Assembly: GCF_000069185.1 (NCBI RefSeq)
Contig: NC_010397.1
Location: 4,402,001 to 4,466,000, forward strand
DNA from: Mycobacteroides abscessus ATCC 19977
GTDB taxonomy: Bacteria > Actinomycetota > Actinomycetes > Mycobacteriales > Mycobacteriaceae
Direction of reading: 5' to 3'
Length of the DNA stretch: 64,000 nt
Made by a program: the position numbers and the translations under genes. The notes beneath the pieces are model-generated. The model worked only from the letters and a program-made list of their open reading frames with translations. It searched no databases and had not been told where the DNA came from. Positions within the stretch are counted from its first letter, which is position 1. Each line of letters opens with the position of its first letter. This document shows positions 20,635-29,677 of the stretch, piece by piece.

Positions 20635-21068
20635 GCCTCACTCAACATCGCACGTAACTCGCCGTAGGCGGGCGATCCCAGCAGATCTTCCCAGACCTCG
20701 AATAACGGCGCAGGAAGCGCCTCATCCAACCCATACCACCGGTGCTCCGCGTACTTGTCCGGCTCCATCACTACCGGTTCACCGGATACCCAACGCGCAA
20801 CCACCCATAGCGTGACCGAGCACATCCCCTCGGGGTGCGATGTCGTCGTGGCACCCGCTACGCGTGCGTCCACGACCAGCATTCCCGTCTCCTCACGAAC
20901 CTCGCGAATAGCCGCGGCCTCCGGGCTCTCCCCCCATTCGATCCAGCCACCCGGCACGGACCATGTGCCGGCGCCATGCGCACCGTGCCGGCGCCCCATG
21001 AGAAAACGACCGTTTCGCACCACGAAACATCCGATGCCGGGGTGCGGGCGCGGGCAGTCTGTGGTCAT
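20631..21068 (-). CDS. NUDIX hydrolase
   Basis: This 145-residue protein starts at the ATG at 21068, preceded by AAGGAG. The complete Nudix box is present: Gly, five residues, Glu, seven residues, then REVREETGM, around residues 40-62. The HPGIGCFVVRNGRFLMGRRHGAHGAGTWSVPGG opening suggests an NTP or nucleotide-sugar pyrophosphatase acting on a damaged or excess nucleotide. Its end overlaps the convergent polymerase gene by 4 bp, and it may be functionally linked to nucleotide pool cleaning. Confidence 0.87.
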   Translation of the reverse strand: MTTDCPRPHPGIGCFVVRNGRFLMGRRHGAHGAGTWSVPGGWIEWGESPEAAAIREVREETGMLVVDARVAGATTTSHPEGMCSVTLWVVARWVSGEPVVMEPDKYAEHRWYGLDEALPAPLFEVWEDLLGSPAYGELRAMLSEA

Positions 21069-21131
21069 TGGACACTCCTTGATCTGAAGCAAGCAGTTGA
21101 CGGCTGCCCTCCCAAAGTATGTCTATAGCGT

Positions 21132-21710
21132 TCATCTGTCAGCGACCACCACCACAGCCGGTTGATCGGGTGCTGATCCCAGGATCTGCTCTCGCTGTTC
21201 GGCCGTGGTTGCTCCCCACACACCGAATGCCTCACGCCTTTCCAGCGCATATCCTCGACATTCTGCGACGACTCGGCAACCTCGGCAGATGATCAGTGCA
21301 CGGCGCTCGCGTTCTCTGCGCCGTGCGCCGCGCTCGTCGTCCGGCGAATAGAAGAAATCCCATGGCATTCCCCGGCACAACGCATCATGTCGCCAACCGG
21401 ACTGCGATGCGCTCGCTGTGGTCGGATGTACAAGCGCAGCCACTGCGGTGTCTTCTAAGCTCCGCGCACTCGCGACATCGGTGCCGCACGGGCTGGCGCC
21501 GTCCAGGAAGGCCAAGGCTTCGGCGGCCTGTCCATGCCGTCCGTCCCAGTCCAGCGAGTCCGGACAGAGGCGGCCATGGATATCTCGCACCCGAGCAACC
21601 AACTGATCGTTCAGGAGGCCGAATTCCGCCAGTGACTCCCCCGGTGGCGGGCCGCCATACGGAATCCACTTGGTGACGAACGCAATGATCTCGCTATCGA
21701 ATCGGTCCAC
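21132..21710 (-). CDS. WhiB-family iron-sulfur regulator with DUF3263-like N-terminal domain
   Basis: This 192-residue protein carries the WhiB cluster ligands in the exact spacing Cys-x29-Cys-x2-Cys-x5-Cys between about residues 112 and 150. The turn motif is GVWGA where most WhiB proteins have G[VI]WGG, followed by TTAEQREQIL. WhiB proteins bind [4Fe-4S] and act with the primary sigma factor. The N-terminal 60 residues (MDRFDSEIIAFVTKWIPYGG and following) look like the small DUF3263 domain, an unusual extension for WhiB. The GTG start at 21710 is 4 bp after the gdh stop, so it is the last gene of the mmsA-aminotransferase-gdh operon. Confidence 0.83.
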   Translation of the reverse strand: MDRFDSEIIAFVTKWIPYGGPPPGESLAEFGLLNDQLVARVRDIHGRLCPDSLDWDGRHGQAAEALAFLDGASPCGTDVASARSLEDTAVAALVHPTTASASQSGWRHDALCRGMPWDFFYSPDDERGARRRERERRALIICRGCRVVAECRGYALERREAFGVWGATTAEQREQILGSAPDQPAVVVVADR

Positions 21711-21714
21711 CGCA

Positions 21715-24700
21715 TCAGCTCAGATTCGCCATCGACCGGACGTAACGCGCGGCCACCGATAGCGATGCCACATCATGAGATGCCTTGCCGGCCAGTTCCT
21801 CCAACCGCGCGCCGGCCCTTTGCACATGAGCCCAGTTGTCGCGTTCCCATTCTGCTATGAGCCGATCGGCGTTCCCGCCCACCGCCGCCTCCGTTACAAC
21901 ATCGCGCGTAAGCAGCCGCACCGAGCGGTACAGATCCTCCCGTAGCGTCAACCGCGCCAGGGTGTGCCACCGATCCCTCCGCGGCAAAGCTGACACGGCG
22001 ATAAGCCATCTGTCGATATCAAGCCGGTCCGACAGCGTGAAGTACGTTGACGCCACCATCTCGACAGTCAGTCCCGTCTCCGACGCCACCTCGATGATGT
22101 CCAGCAAGCTGTAGCGATAGAGGCCGTCTGCCAACCGCTTAGCCGTCGAATCTCCGATCCCCTTAGTGACGAACTCTTCTCGGATCAGCCGCATCGCGGC
22201 AAGCTCGTTGCCACACAGCAGATCTGACACCAACCCCGAGTGTTTACGGATGTGGTCCCGAAATCGCGCGATCTCCGCGTCCACCGCCAAGGGCTGCTGG
22301 CGGTTGGCCAGGAACCAACGCGACGCGCGATCAAGGAGCCGTCTCACCTCCGCAATCATCGAGTATTCCACTGCAGGCCGGGCCTGCTCAGCCACGATGT
22401 CGTCCCATAGTTGGCGTATATCAAACACTTCCGTCACGACAACAAAGGCACGCAAGATGTCCTCCGGTGTCGCACCGGTTTCCTCCCACAGCCGATGGGC
22501 GTAGGTGATGCCGCCCATCTCGAAGATGTCGTTCACCAGCTCGGTAGCCAGGATTTCGTTCCGGAGCGGATGCACGTCAACGGCCACAACATCTGCCAGT
22601 CGCACAGGAAAGTACCCTGCCATTAGGTCCGAGAACACGGGACCGGCGAATGCGCCGCACTGAGTAAGCCCCGCTTTGAGATCCAGTTTGGCATGCGCGA
22701 GCAGAGTCGCAAGCTCCGGCGACGTCAGGCCCTTGCCCTCGGCAGCCAAAACACCGAGTTCTTCGGGGCCCGGCAACGCTTCCAATTCACGGTCCAGTCC
22801 TCGCCTCGCAACCAAATCGTTGATCATTCGGCCATGTACATCGATCTGAAGATGCGCATGCGAACGTGCCTCACCCAGCAGTCGGTTCTGGCCCGCGTTG
22901 TCACGGAGGACCAGCCTGGATACCTCGTCCGTCAATGACGCAAGGAACTGCGAGCGGTCAGAGCTCGCGCCCGGCCCGTCTTGAATCGCGCCACCAAGAA
23001 GAATCTTGATATTGACCTCGCGGTCTGAGCAGTCCACCCCCGCCGAGTTGTCCAGTGCATCCGTGTTGATTCGTCCGCCGCTGCGGGCATATTCAATGCG
23101 CGCCAACGAGGTGAGTCCGAGGTTGCCTCCCTCAGCTATCACCCGGCACCGTAGGGCATTCGCATCCACACGGACAATGTCATTGGCCTTGTCACCGGCT
23201 GCTAAATGTGACTCGCCTGAACTTTTCACATAGGTGCCAATACCGCCGTTGAACAGCAGGTCGACAGGTGCACTCAGAATCGCCTGAATCATCGCAGGGG
23301 GCGTCAACACTGACACCTCTGGGCCCAGGCCCAACACCGCCCGCATCTGATCAGACACCGGTATCGACTTGATGTCCCGCGGCCACACACCGCCTCCCGC
23401 GCTAATGGCATGGGGAGCGTAGTCCGCCCACGACGACCCCGGTAGCTCAAACAGCCGCCTGCGCTCGTGCCATGAACGTTCAACATCAGGTGCGGGGTCG
23501 ATGAACACGTGCCTATGGTCAAATGCCGCGACTAACGCGAGACTTCGACTCAGCAGCATCGCGTTACCGAAGACGTCACCGCTCATATCACCAATCCCGG
23601 CCACTGCAAACGAATCTCGGTCGACGTCGATTTCCATCTCGGAGAGATGGCGGCGCACGCTGACCCAAGCCCCCTTGGCGGTGATGCCCATCTTCTTGTG
23701 GTCATAACCCACCGAACCACCCGATGCGAAGGCATCACCAAGCCAGTATTCATGCTCGGCAGCAATCTCATTCGCCACGTCCGCGAAGGTCGCCGTGCCC
23801 TTGTCCGCCGCCACAACAAGGTAGGGGTCGAAGCCATCACGGCAGACCACATCGCCGGGATGACTGGGTTCGCCGTCGGCCGAGAGATTGTCAGTGATTT
23901 CCAACAGACCCGTGATGAACTGTCGATAGCATCGGCGGCCCGCCTGCTCGTGCGCCCTATGATCCGCCTGGAGATTCCCGGTGGGCGACGGCGGCCTGCG
24001 CACCACGAAGCCTCCCTTGGCTCCCGCAGGAACGATCACCGCGTTCTTCACCGACTGAGCCTTGGCTAGCCCGAGGACCTCGGTTCGATAGTCATCGAGG
24101 CGGTCAGACCATCGCACTCCCCCTCGAGCGATCTGCCCGAACCGAATATGCACGCCCTCTACCTCGGGAGAGTAGACAAAGATCTCACGGGGTGGCCGAG
24201 GCCGGGGAAGTTCCTCGATCTCTTCTGATCTGAACTTCAATGAGATGTGGTTTCGATCCGGGCCCAAGCCTCCCGACAGGTAGTAGTTGGTACGGGAGGT
24301 AGCCGATATGAGTGTCAAATAGGCATTCAGCGTCCTATGTGCGTCCAAACCGCTGACCTGTTCCAACTGTTCTTTTACCCTGGCCAACTGTTGATCCACT
24401 CGCTTCGCGCGGACATCATCAGATGAGCACAGCGCAGGGTCGAACTGCCGGTGGAAGAGCTCGACCAAAGCTGCGGAAACCTCAGGATGGGAGAGCAGAA
24501 CCGCGTGAATCCGATTCTGGCTCAGTGGGACAACAGTGTGTCGGAGGAATCGGCCATACGCGCGTAGCAACGCCGTATCCTGCCAGCTCAGCCCCGCACT
24601 CACGGTAAGGACCGCCAGCCGATCAACCTCGACCCATCCCGCCCACATCGCTGACATGGCCGCAGTCATCGGACGATACGTACTGTCGTCGTTCCACAAA

Positions 24701-25026
24701 TTGACTGCCGGTTCGTGTTTGGGTTCGGCCTCGAATTCGTGCACAGTACACAGCAGCGCGTCGGGACGCCGGATGGTCATCGCCACCTGACTGACGACAT
24801 CGAGATCACAGCTCGCCAGCAGGCTCAGTACCCGTTCAAGCGAAACGGTCCCTTCCGCGGTGTAAAGCGTCACTCGCAGCTGGCCGTTGTCACCTCTGCG
24901 AATCCGGAACTCGAAGCCGTCGGCGGCGAGCAAGTCGAGCGTTGCGGTGTCTACCTCCGGGTAACGTTCCGCTTCACCTATGTACCCTGCGGGCAGCACA
25001 ACCCCGCAGGACGACGTCGTGATCAT
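21715..25026 (-). CDS. gdh: Short NAD-specific glutamate dehydrogenase (GDH2-type, lacking the N-terminal ACT1/ACT2 part)
   Basis: 1103 residues from the ATG at 25026, well placed after GGAGAAGG. The core is that of the large bacterial NAD-glutamate dehydrogenases: ARGGVRWSDRLDDYRTEVLGL, VPAGAKGGFVVRR (catalytic Lys), VAGIGDMSGDVFGNAML, LFNGGIGTYVK and GGNLGLTSLARIEYA. The usual mycobacterial enzyme is about 1600 residues; here the first ~480, which hold ACT-like regulatory domains, are absent, and the protein opens inside the third ACT-like module. It should oxidise glutamate to 2-oxoglutarate and ammonia. Following an aminotransferase gene, it would regenerate 2-oxoglutarate consumed in transamination. 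Confidence 0.85.
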   Translation of the reverse strand: MITTSSCGVVLPAGYIGEAERYPEVDTATLDLLAADGFEFRIRRGDNGQLRVTLYTAEGTVSLERVLSLLASCDLDVVSQVAMTIRRPDALLCTVHEFEAEPKHEPAVNLWNDDSTYRPMTAAMSAMWAGWVEVDRLAVLTVSAGLSWQDTALLRAYGRFLRHTVVPLSQNRIHAVLLSHPEVSAALVELFHRQFDPALCSSDDVRAKRVDQQLARVKEQLEQVSGLDAHRTLNAYLTLISATSRTNYYLSGGLGPDRNHISLKFRSEEIEELPRPRPPREIFVYSPEVEGVHIRFGQIARGGVRWSDRLDDYRTEVLGLAKAQSVKNAVIVPAGAKGGFVVRRPPSPTGNLQADHRAHEQAGRRCYRQFITGLLEITDNLSADGEPSHPGDVVCRDGFDPYLVVAADKGTATFADVANEIAAEHEYWLGDAFASGGSVGYDHKKMGITAKGAWVSVRRHLSEMEIDVDRDSFAVAGIGDMSGDVFGNAMLLSRSLALVAAFDHRHVFIDPAPDVERSWHERRRLFELPGSSWADYAPHAISAGGGVWPRDIKSIPVSDQMRAVLGLGPEVSVLTPPAMIQAILSAPVDLLFNGGIGTYVKSSGESHLAAGDKANDIVRVDANALRCRVIAEGGNLGLTSLARIEYARSGGRINTDALDNSAGVDCSDREVNIKILLGGAIQDGPGASSDRSQFLASLTDEVSRLVLRDNAGQNRLLGEARSHAHLQIDVHGRMINDLVARRGLDRELEALPGPEELGVLAAEGKGLTSPELATLLAHAKLDLKAGLTQCGAFAGPVFSDLMAGYFPVRLADVVAVDVHPLRNEILATELVNDIFEMGGITYAHRLWEETGATPEDILRAFVVVTEVFDIRQLWDDIVAEQARPAVEYSMIAEVRRLLDRASRWFLANRQQPLAVDAEIARFRDHIRKHSGLVSDLLCGNELAAMRLIREEFVTKGIGDSTAKRLADGLYRYSLLDIIEVASETGLTVEMVASTYFTLSDRLDIDRWLIAVSALPRRDRWHTLARLTLREDLYRSVRLLTRDVVTEAAVGGNADRLIAEWERDNWAHVQRAGARLEELAGKASHDVASLSVAARYVRSMANLS

Positions 25027-25058
25027 CGTCCTTCTCCGTTTCAAAGTGATGTGGCTAG

Positions 25059-26447
25059 CTACGGAACGACATATTCGTCCGCTATCGCCAGAGCTGTGTC
25101 CAGCGATTTGATCCCCTCTTGGACTTCAAGATCCGTCACCGAGCATGGTGGTACGGCGTGGATTCTGTTGAAGTTTGCGAAAGGCAATAGTCCCGTCGCT
25201 TTACATTCGGCCACAACGCTGTTGATGGCTGCGTTCGACGTTCCGTACGGCGAAAGCGGTTCTCTACTCTCCGGATTGGCCACCAATTCGATGGCCCAGA
25301 AGACCCCGAGGCCCCGAATTTCGCCGATAGACCGGTGGCGCTCTTTGAGCCGTTGCAACTGTGGGCCTAAGACATCGCGACCAATTCGCCGCGCGTTGCC
25401 GATCATGCCCTCTTCGTCCATCGCCTCGATGGTGGCCACCGCCGCAGCCGTGGCCAGGGGATGACCGGAGTACGTAAGTCCGCCTGGATAAGCCCTTTCC
25501 GAGAAGGTTTCGGCGATGGCCCCATTGATCGCAACCCCACCAAGCGGGACATAGCCCGAGTTCACCCCCTTGGCAAAGGTAAGCAGATCAGGGACGACAT
25601 TGAAATGATTGATGGCGAACCATTCACCGGTTCGGCCGAACCCAGCCATCACCTCATCCGCGATGAACACGATGCCGAACTGGTCGCAAAGCTCACGTAC
25701 CCCTGCCATGTACCCGGGTGGCGGCACCATGACGCCCGCCGTGCCCGGTATAGATTCGAGCACGATTGCCGCGATGGTGCTCGGCCCTTCCAGCCGAATA
25801 GTCTGCTCCAGATGAGCCAGCGCGCGTTCGGTCTCCTGCTCCTCATTCGCCGAGTTGAACACTGACCGGTACAGGAACGGGCCATGGAAGTGCACCACGC
25901 CGCTGTTGCCGTAGTCGTTGGGCCATCTCCGGGGGTCGCCGGTAAGATTGATGGCTGTATCTGTGCCACCGTGATATGAGCGGTAGCGAGCGAGCACTTT
26001 GTAACGACCGGTGTGCAGCCGTGCCATCCGGACCGCGTGTTCGTTCGCATCGGCACCACCGTTGGTGAAAAAGATTTTGTCTAGATCACCCGGCGTACGT
26101 TCCGCGATGAGACGCGCGGCCTCAGATCGGGCATCGTTGGCGTATTGCGGTGCAACGGTGCAGAGTTTGGCGGCCTGGCGCTGGATTGCGGCCACCACCT
26201 TCGGATGTTGATGCCCGATATTCGTATTGACCAGTTGTGACGAGAAGTCCAGTAGGCGACGGCCTCCGCCGTCCCAAACGTAGGAGCCGGCAGAGGCGAC
26301 AATCGTCATCGGCTTGATCTGGCTTTGCGCCGACCACGAATGAAATACATGCGCGCGGTCGAGTGTGTATGCCCGGGAAGCTTCCTGAAAAGCGTCCGCC
26401 GCCGACAACCCGTTGGGCAGGGTTTCTGTTTCTTGGGTCAGTGTCAT
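25059..26447 (-). CDS. Class III (omega-amino acid type) PLP aminotransferase
   Basis: 462 residues from the ATG at 26447; the frame is open 51 codons upstream only because it runs into mmsA. LDFSSQLVNTNIGHQHPKVVAAI, FFTNGGADANEHAVRMAR, SYHGGTDTAINLTGDPRRW, FIADEVMAGFGRTG (PLP-ring Asp) and LTFAKGVNSGYVPLGG (Schiff-base Lys) are the class III signature. This subgroup includes beta-alanine, 4-aminobutyrate and polyamine:pyruvate or 2-oxoglutarate transaminases. It sits 11 bp after mmsA and 32 bp before gdh, so the semialdehyde product would go to MmsA and the glutamate to GDH. Confidence 0.88.
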   Translation of the reverse strand: MTLTQETETLPNGLSAADAFQEASRAYTLDRAHVFHSWSAQSQIKPMTIVASAGSYVWDGGGRRLLDFSSQLVNTNIGHQHPKVVAAIQRQAAKLCTVAPQYANDARSEAARLIAERTPGDLDKIFFTNGGADANEHAVRMARLHTGRYKVLARYRSYHGGTDTAINLTGDPRRWPNDYGNSGVVHFHGPFLYRSVFNSANEEQETERALAHLEQTIRLEGPSTIAAIVLESIPGTAGVMVPPPGYMAGVRELCDQFGIVFIADEVMAGFGRTGEWFAINHFNVVPDLLTFAKGVNSGYVPLGGVAINGAIAETFSERAYPGGLTYSGHPLATAAAVATIEAMDEEGMIGNARRIGRDVLGPQLQRLKERHRSIGEIRGLGVFWAIELVANPESREPLSPYGTSNAAINSVVAECKATGLLPFANFNRIHAVPPCSVTDLEVQEGIKSLDTALAIADEYVVP

Positions 26448-26458
26448 GGTTTCGTCTT

Positions 26459-27952
26459 TCACTTGTTTTCGGGGAATCCCAGATTGATTCCGCCATGACT
26501 GGGGTCGAGCCAACGACTCGTGATTGCCTTGCCGCGGGTGTAGAAATTGACACCCTCCATGCCATGGGCGTGTGTATCGCCAAACAATGAGCTCTTCCAT
26601 CCGCCAAAGCTGTAATAGGCCATCGGAACCGGGATGGGTACGTTGATTCCCACCATGCCGACCTCCACCTCATTCTGGAATCGCCGCGCCGCGCCGCCGT
26701 CGTTGGTGAAGATTGCCGTCCCATTTCCGTACGGGCTGTTGTTGACCAGCTCTAGCGCTTCGTCATAGGTATCGACGCGCACCACCGACAAGATCGGACC
26801 GAAAATTTCGTCCGTATATACGCTCATATCCGGACCGACATGGTCGATAAGGGTTGGGCCGAGCCAAAATCCATCACTGGCTCCGTTGGCCTCGACCTCG
26901 CGGCCGTCGACCACGATGGCCGCTCCGGCTGCCCTTCCTGCCTCGATGTAGGACGCCACCCTGTCCCTGTGAGCCTTGGTTACCAATGGGCCCATATCGG
27001 CGTCGCCCGTCCCGTCACCCGTCTTGATACCGCGCGCCCTCTGGGCAATGCGTGCCACCAGCTCATCTCCGATCGAACCGACCGCCACCGCAACGGAAAT
27101 CGCCATACAACGTTCACCGGCCGAGCCGAAGCCGGCATTCACCAATGCGTCCGCAGCCAGGTCGAGATCGGCATCGGGGAGGACCACCGCATGGTTCTTC
27201 GCGCCGCCCAACGCCTGTACGCGCTTGCCCGCAGCCGACGCCGTGGCATACACGTATTGAGCAATTGGTGTGGAACCGACGAAGCTGACGGCTTTGACGG
27301 CTGGGTGTGTCAAAAGCTCGTCGACAACAGTCTTATCCCCCTGCAGCACGTTGAATACTCCCGCCGGCACACCTGCCTCGGCCAGTAGCCGCGCCAACCA
27401 CAGAGATGCGGACGGATCCTTCTCGGATGGTTTGAGCACAACGGTGTTTCCAGCCGCGAGTGCTACGGGGATGAACCAGAGGGGCACCATCGCGGGAAAG
27501 TTGAAAGGGCTGATGATCGCGACAGGGCCCACCGGCTGCCGGACCGAATAGACATCGACATTTGTCGAGGCATTCTCGGTGAAACCGCCCTTGAGAAGAT
27601 GCGGTATACCGCAGGCGAATTCAACGACCTCCTGTCCCCGCCCAACCTCTCCCAGCGCATCTGACAGCACCTTGCCGTGTTCGCTGGTGATGATGGCCGC
27701 CAACTCCTCCTTACGGGCATTGAGCAACTCACGGAAATTGAACAGAATGGCAGAACGTCTCGCGAGCGACATGTCTCGCCAGGCCGGGAATGCAACGGTG
27801 GCCGAGTCGATCACGGCACGTGCGTCTGCGACGCTGCCCAACACCACTTCACCGGTGACTGCGCCGGTCGCCGGATTCGTGACGGGTGCCAGCCGCCCGC
27901 CGACTCCCGGGTAGGTCTTGCCGTTCATCCAATGCGTGATGCTCTGTGTCAT
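26459..27952 (-). CDS. mmsA: Methylmalonate/malonate-semialdehyde dehydrogenase (CoA-acylating)
   Basis: 497 residues from the ATG at 27952 (MTQSITHWMNGKTYPG). The aldehyde dehydrogenase fold is intact, with GFGSAGERCMAISVAV carrying the catalytic Cys, and FNFPAMVPLWFIPVALAAGNTVVLKPSEKDP and GRGQEVVEFACGIPHLLKGGF characteristic of MmsA rather than acid-forming enzymes. It converts methylmalonate or malonate semialdehyde to propionyl-CoA or acetyl-CoA, releasing CO2. First gene of the operon with the aminotransferase, gdh and whiB; divergent from a PucR regulator 80 bp away. Confidence 0.9.
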   Translation of the reverse strand: MTQSITHWMNGKTYPGVGGRLAPVTNPATGAVTGEVVLGSVADARAVIDSATVAFPAWRDMSLARRSAILFNFRELLNARKEELAAIITSEHGKVLSDALGEVGRGQEVVEFACGIPHLLKGGFTENASTNVDVYSVRQPVGPVAIISPFNFPAMVPLWFIPVALAAGNTVVLKPSEKDPSASLWLARLLAEAGVPAGVFNVLQGDKTVVDELLTHPAVKAVSFVGSTPIAQYVYATASAAGKRVQALGGAKNHAVVLPDADLDLAADALVNAGFGSAGERCMAISVAVAVGSIGDELVARIAQRARGIKTGDGTGDADMGPLVTKAHRDRVASYIEAGRAAGAAIVVDGREVEANGASDGFWLGPTLIDHVGPDMSVYTDEIFGPILSVVRVDTYDEALELVNNSPYGNGTAIFTNDGGAARRFQNEVEVGMVGINVPIPVPMAYYSFGGWKSSLFGDTHAHGMEGVNFYTRGKAITSRWLDPSHGGINLGFPENK

Positions 27953-28019
27953 GGCTGAGACTCTGCCTGGCCCGCGGCCGAATATCGGGTTACGGACTGT
28001 ATGTCTTGAGCTGCTTGTG

Positions 28020-28034
28020 ATTACATTGTGTAAT
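28020..28034. promoter_or_regulatory. 15-bp palindrome at the PucR start, probable operator
   Basis: ATTACA-TTG-TGTAAT is a perfect 6-bp inverted repeat with a 3-bp spacer. It overlaps the annotated ATG of the PucR gene (28033) and lies in the divergent region with mmsA. It may be an autoregulatory or activator site. Confidence 0.5.
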
Positions 28035-29640
28035 GCACATGACGGTGGCAGAGATTCTCGCCCTTCCGGTCGTGCTCGCCGGCGATCCGCAGGTGGTCGG
28101 GGGCGGCTCTCTGGATCGACCGGTTCGCTGGGTCCATGTTTCCGACGTTGCCGACCTCTCGGGTCTGCTACAAGGAGGCGAGCTGGTACTGACCACAGGC
28201 GGGCCACTGGCTGATCCCGATGCGTGCACGAGATACCTCGGTGGCCTGTTCGCCGCGGGCGCCGCCGGGGTCGTCGTAGAACTTGGAACCTCTTTGCAGG
28301 CCATACCTTCGGGGGTTGCACGGGAGGCAGACAAACTGCAGCTCCCCGTCATCGCACTGCATCGAAAAATTCGATTTGTCGACGTCACCGAGCAGGTCCA
28401 CCGGTCGATAGTGGCCGAGCAATACGACGAGGTGGCTTTCGCCAGACACGTGCACGAGGTTTTCACTGAGCTGACCATGCGCCGAGCAACGCTCGGCGAA
28501 ATCGTGGACGCTTGCGGACAGATCGCCGAGTCAGCGATCGTACTGGAAGACCTCAATCGTCAGGTCGTCGCGTTCACCACACATGGTGACTCCCCCACTG
28601 GCGTCATCCACGATTGGGAGCGCCGTTCTCGACTCACACCGGTATTGCCGGAAACCGGTGAGACTGGACCGGAATCGTGGCTGACCACACCCGTCGGCCC
28701 TGGACGACAGGAATGGGGCCGTTTGATCGCCCCATCCGGGGGATCCTCTCTACGGGGCCGCATGGCGCTCGAACGGGCAGCGCAGGCATTGGCACTGCAC
28801 CGCATGATTGAACAGCATCAGACCACGCTCGAACAGCAGGCACAGAGCGGGCTGGTGGAGGAGCTACGCCGCGGACGAATCAAAGACGAGGCGGAAGCCT
28901 CCGCCCGAGCCAGGGCGCTCGGAGTCAAGCCCGCTCTAAGCTATATTCCGTTGACGGTTCGCGTCAGGGAAGAACCCTGCGCCGATCAGGTTCTGTTGCA
29001 GCGCCGCCAGATTCGACTGCTTGATGCAGTCCGACACGCGGTCAGGACCGCACGATTATCCGCCCTGACAGCCAACCCCCGGCCCGGCCAAATCGATGTG
29101 CTGTTGTCCCAGACCCATGCGAGTTCGGCAGAAGAGATCCTGACCAATGTTTCCTCCGTTATTCGAGCGTCGCTGCAGCGTCTTGATGACATCTCCCGGT
29201 GCGTGGTGGGAGTAGGACCAGCTTCGACCCGCCTCATCGACGCCGCCGTGTCACTTGATGATTCGGCGCACGTAGCCGAGGTCGCGCTCTCGCTTCCTGA
29301 CGATGCAAAGGCATTCCACCGTGCATCGGACACCCGACTACGCGGACTACTGGCACTCATCCGGTCCGATCCACGGGTGCAGGCATTCGCTGAAGTAGAG
29401 CTGCGTGGAGTACTCGAGAATCGAGCCCGCCACGGTGACGATCTGTTTCAGTTGCTTCGCGAATTCCTCAATACAGGCGGCAACAAGACCGAACTGGCCA
29501 AACGCCTGCACCTGTCACGGCCCACCCTGTACACGAAACTGGCGATCGTCCAGCGGCTACTGGGGGTCGATCTGGATGACGCGGAGTCACGTACGTCGTT
29601 GCACACAGCCATGCTGGTGCTGGATCACGTCAATCCCTGA
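28033..29640 (+). CDS. PucR-family transcriptional regulator
   Basis: 535 residues. The N-terminal PucR domain (about 1-125) reads MTVAEILALPVVLAGDPQVVGGGSLDRPVRWVHVSDVADLSGLLQGGELVLTTG-like; a GGDEF-like linker follows. The C-terminal helix-turn-helix is in FLNTGGNKTELAKRLHLSRPTLYTKLAIVQRLLGVDLDD. PucR regulators activate purine, amine or amino acid catabolism in actinobacteria. It lies between two minus-strand operons of nitrogen-compound metabolism and probably controls both. The start may be the second ATG at 28039, since the first lies within a palindrome and neither has a clear ribosome site. Confidence 0.9.
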   Translation: MHMTVAEILALPVVLAGDPQVVGGGSLDRPVRWVHVSDVADLSGLLQGGELVLTTGGPLADPDACTRYLGGLFAAGAAGVVVELGTSLQAIPSGVAREADKLQLPVIALHRKIRFVDVTEQVHRSIVAEQYDEVAFARHVHEVFTELTMRRATLGEIVDACGQIAESAIVLEDLNRQVVAFTTHGDSPTGVIHDWERRSRLTPVLPETGETGPESWLTTPVGPGRQEWGRLIAPSGGSSLRGRMALERAAQALALHRMIEQHQTTLEQQAQSGLVEELRRGRIKDEAEASARARALGVKPALSYIPLTVRVREEPCADQVLLQRRQIRLLDAVRHAVRTARLSALTANPRPGQIDVLLSQTHASSAEEILTNVSSVIRASLQRLDDISRCVVGVGPASTRLIDAAVSLDDSAHVAEVALSLPDDAKAFHRASDTRLRGLLALIRSDPRVQAFAEVELRGVLENRARHGDDLFQLLREFLNTGGNKTELAKRLHLSRPTLYTKLAIVQRLLGVDLDDAESRTSLHTAMLVLDHVNP

Positions 29641-29651
29641 ACTCAGCTGGG

Positions 29652-29674
29652 TTGCACCGCTAACCAGGGTGCGA
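29652..29674. terminator. Hairpin between convergent genes, possible bidirectional terminator
   Basis: TTGCACC and GGTGCGA form a 7-bp stem (one G-U pair) with a 9-nt loop in the 37-bp gap between the PucR stop and the nitrilase stop. No U-tract follows on either strand, so it is a weak candidate. Confidence 0.3.
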
Positions 29675-29677
29675 ATG

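Noticed and set aside
27953..28321. N-terminal extension of mmsA by 123 codons
   Set aside because: It would run through the divergent PucR gene and has shadow composition; the family begins at the ATG at 27952.
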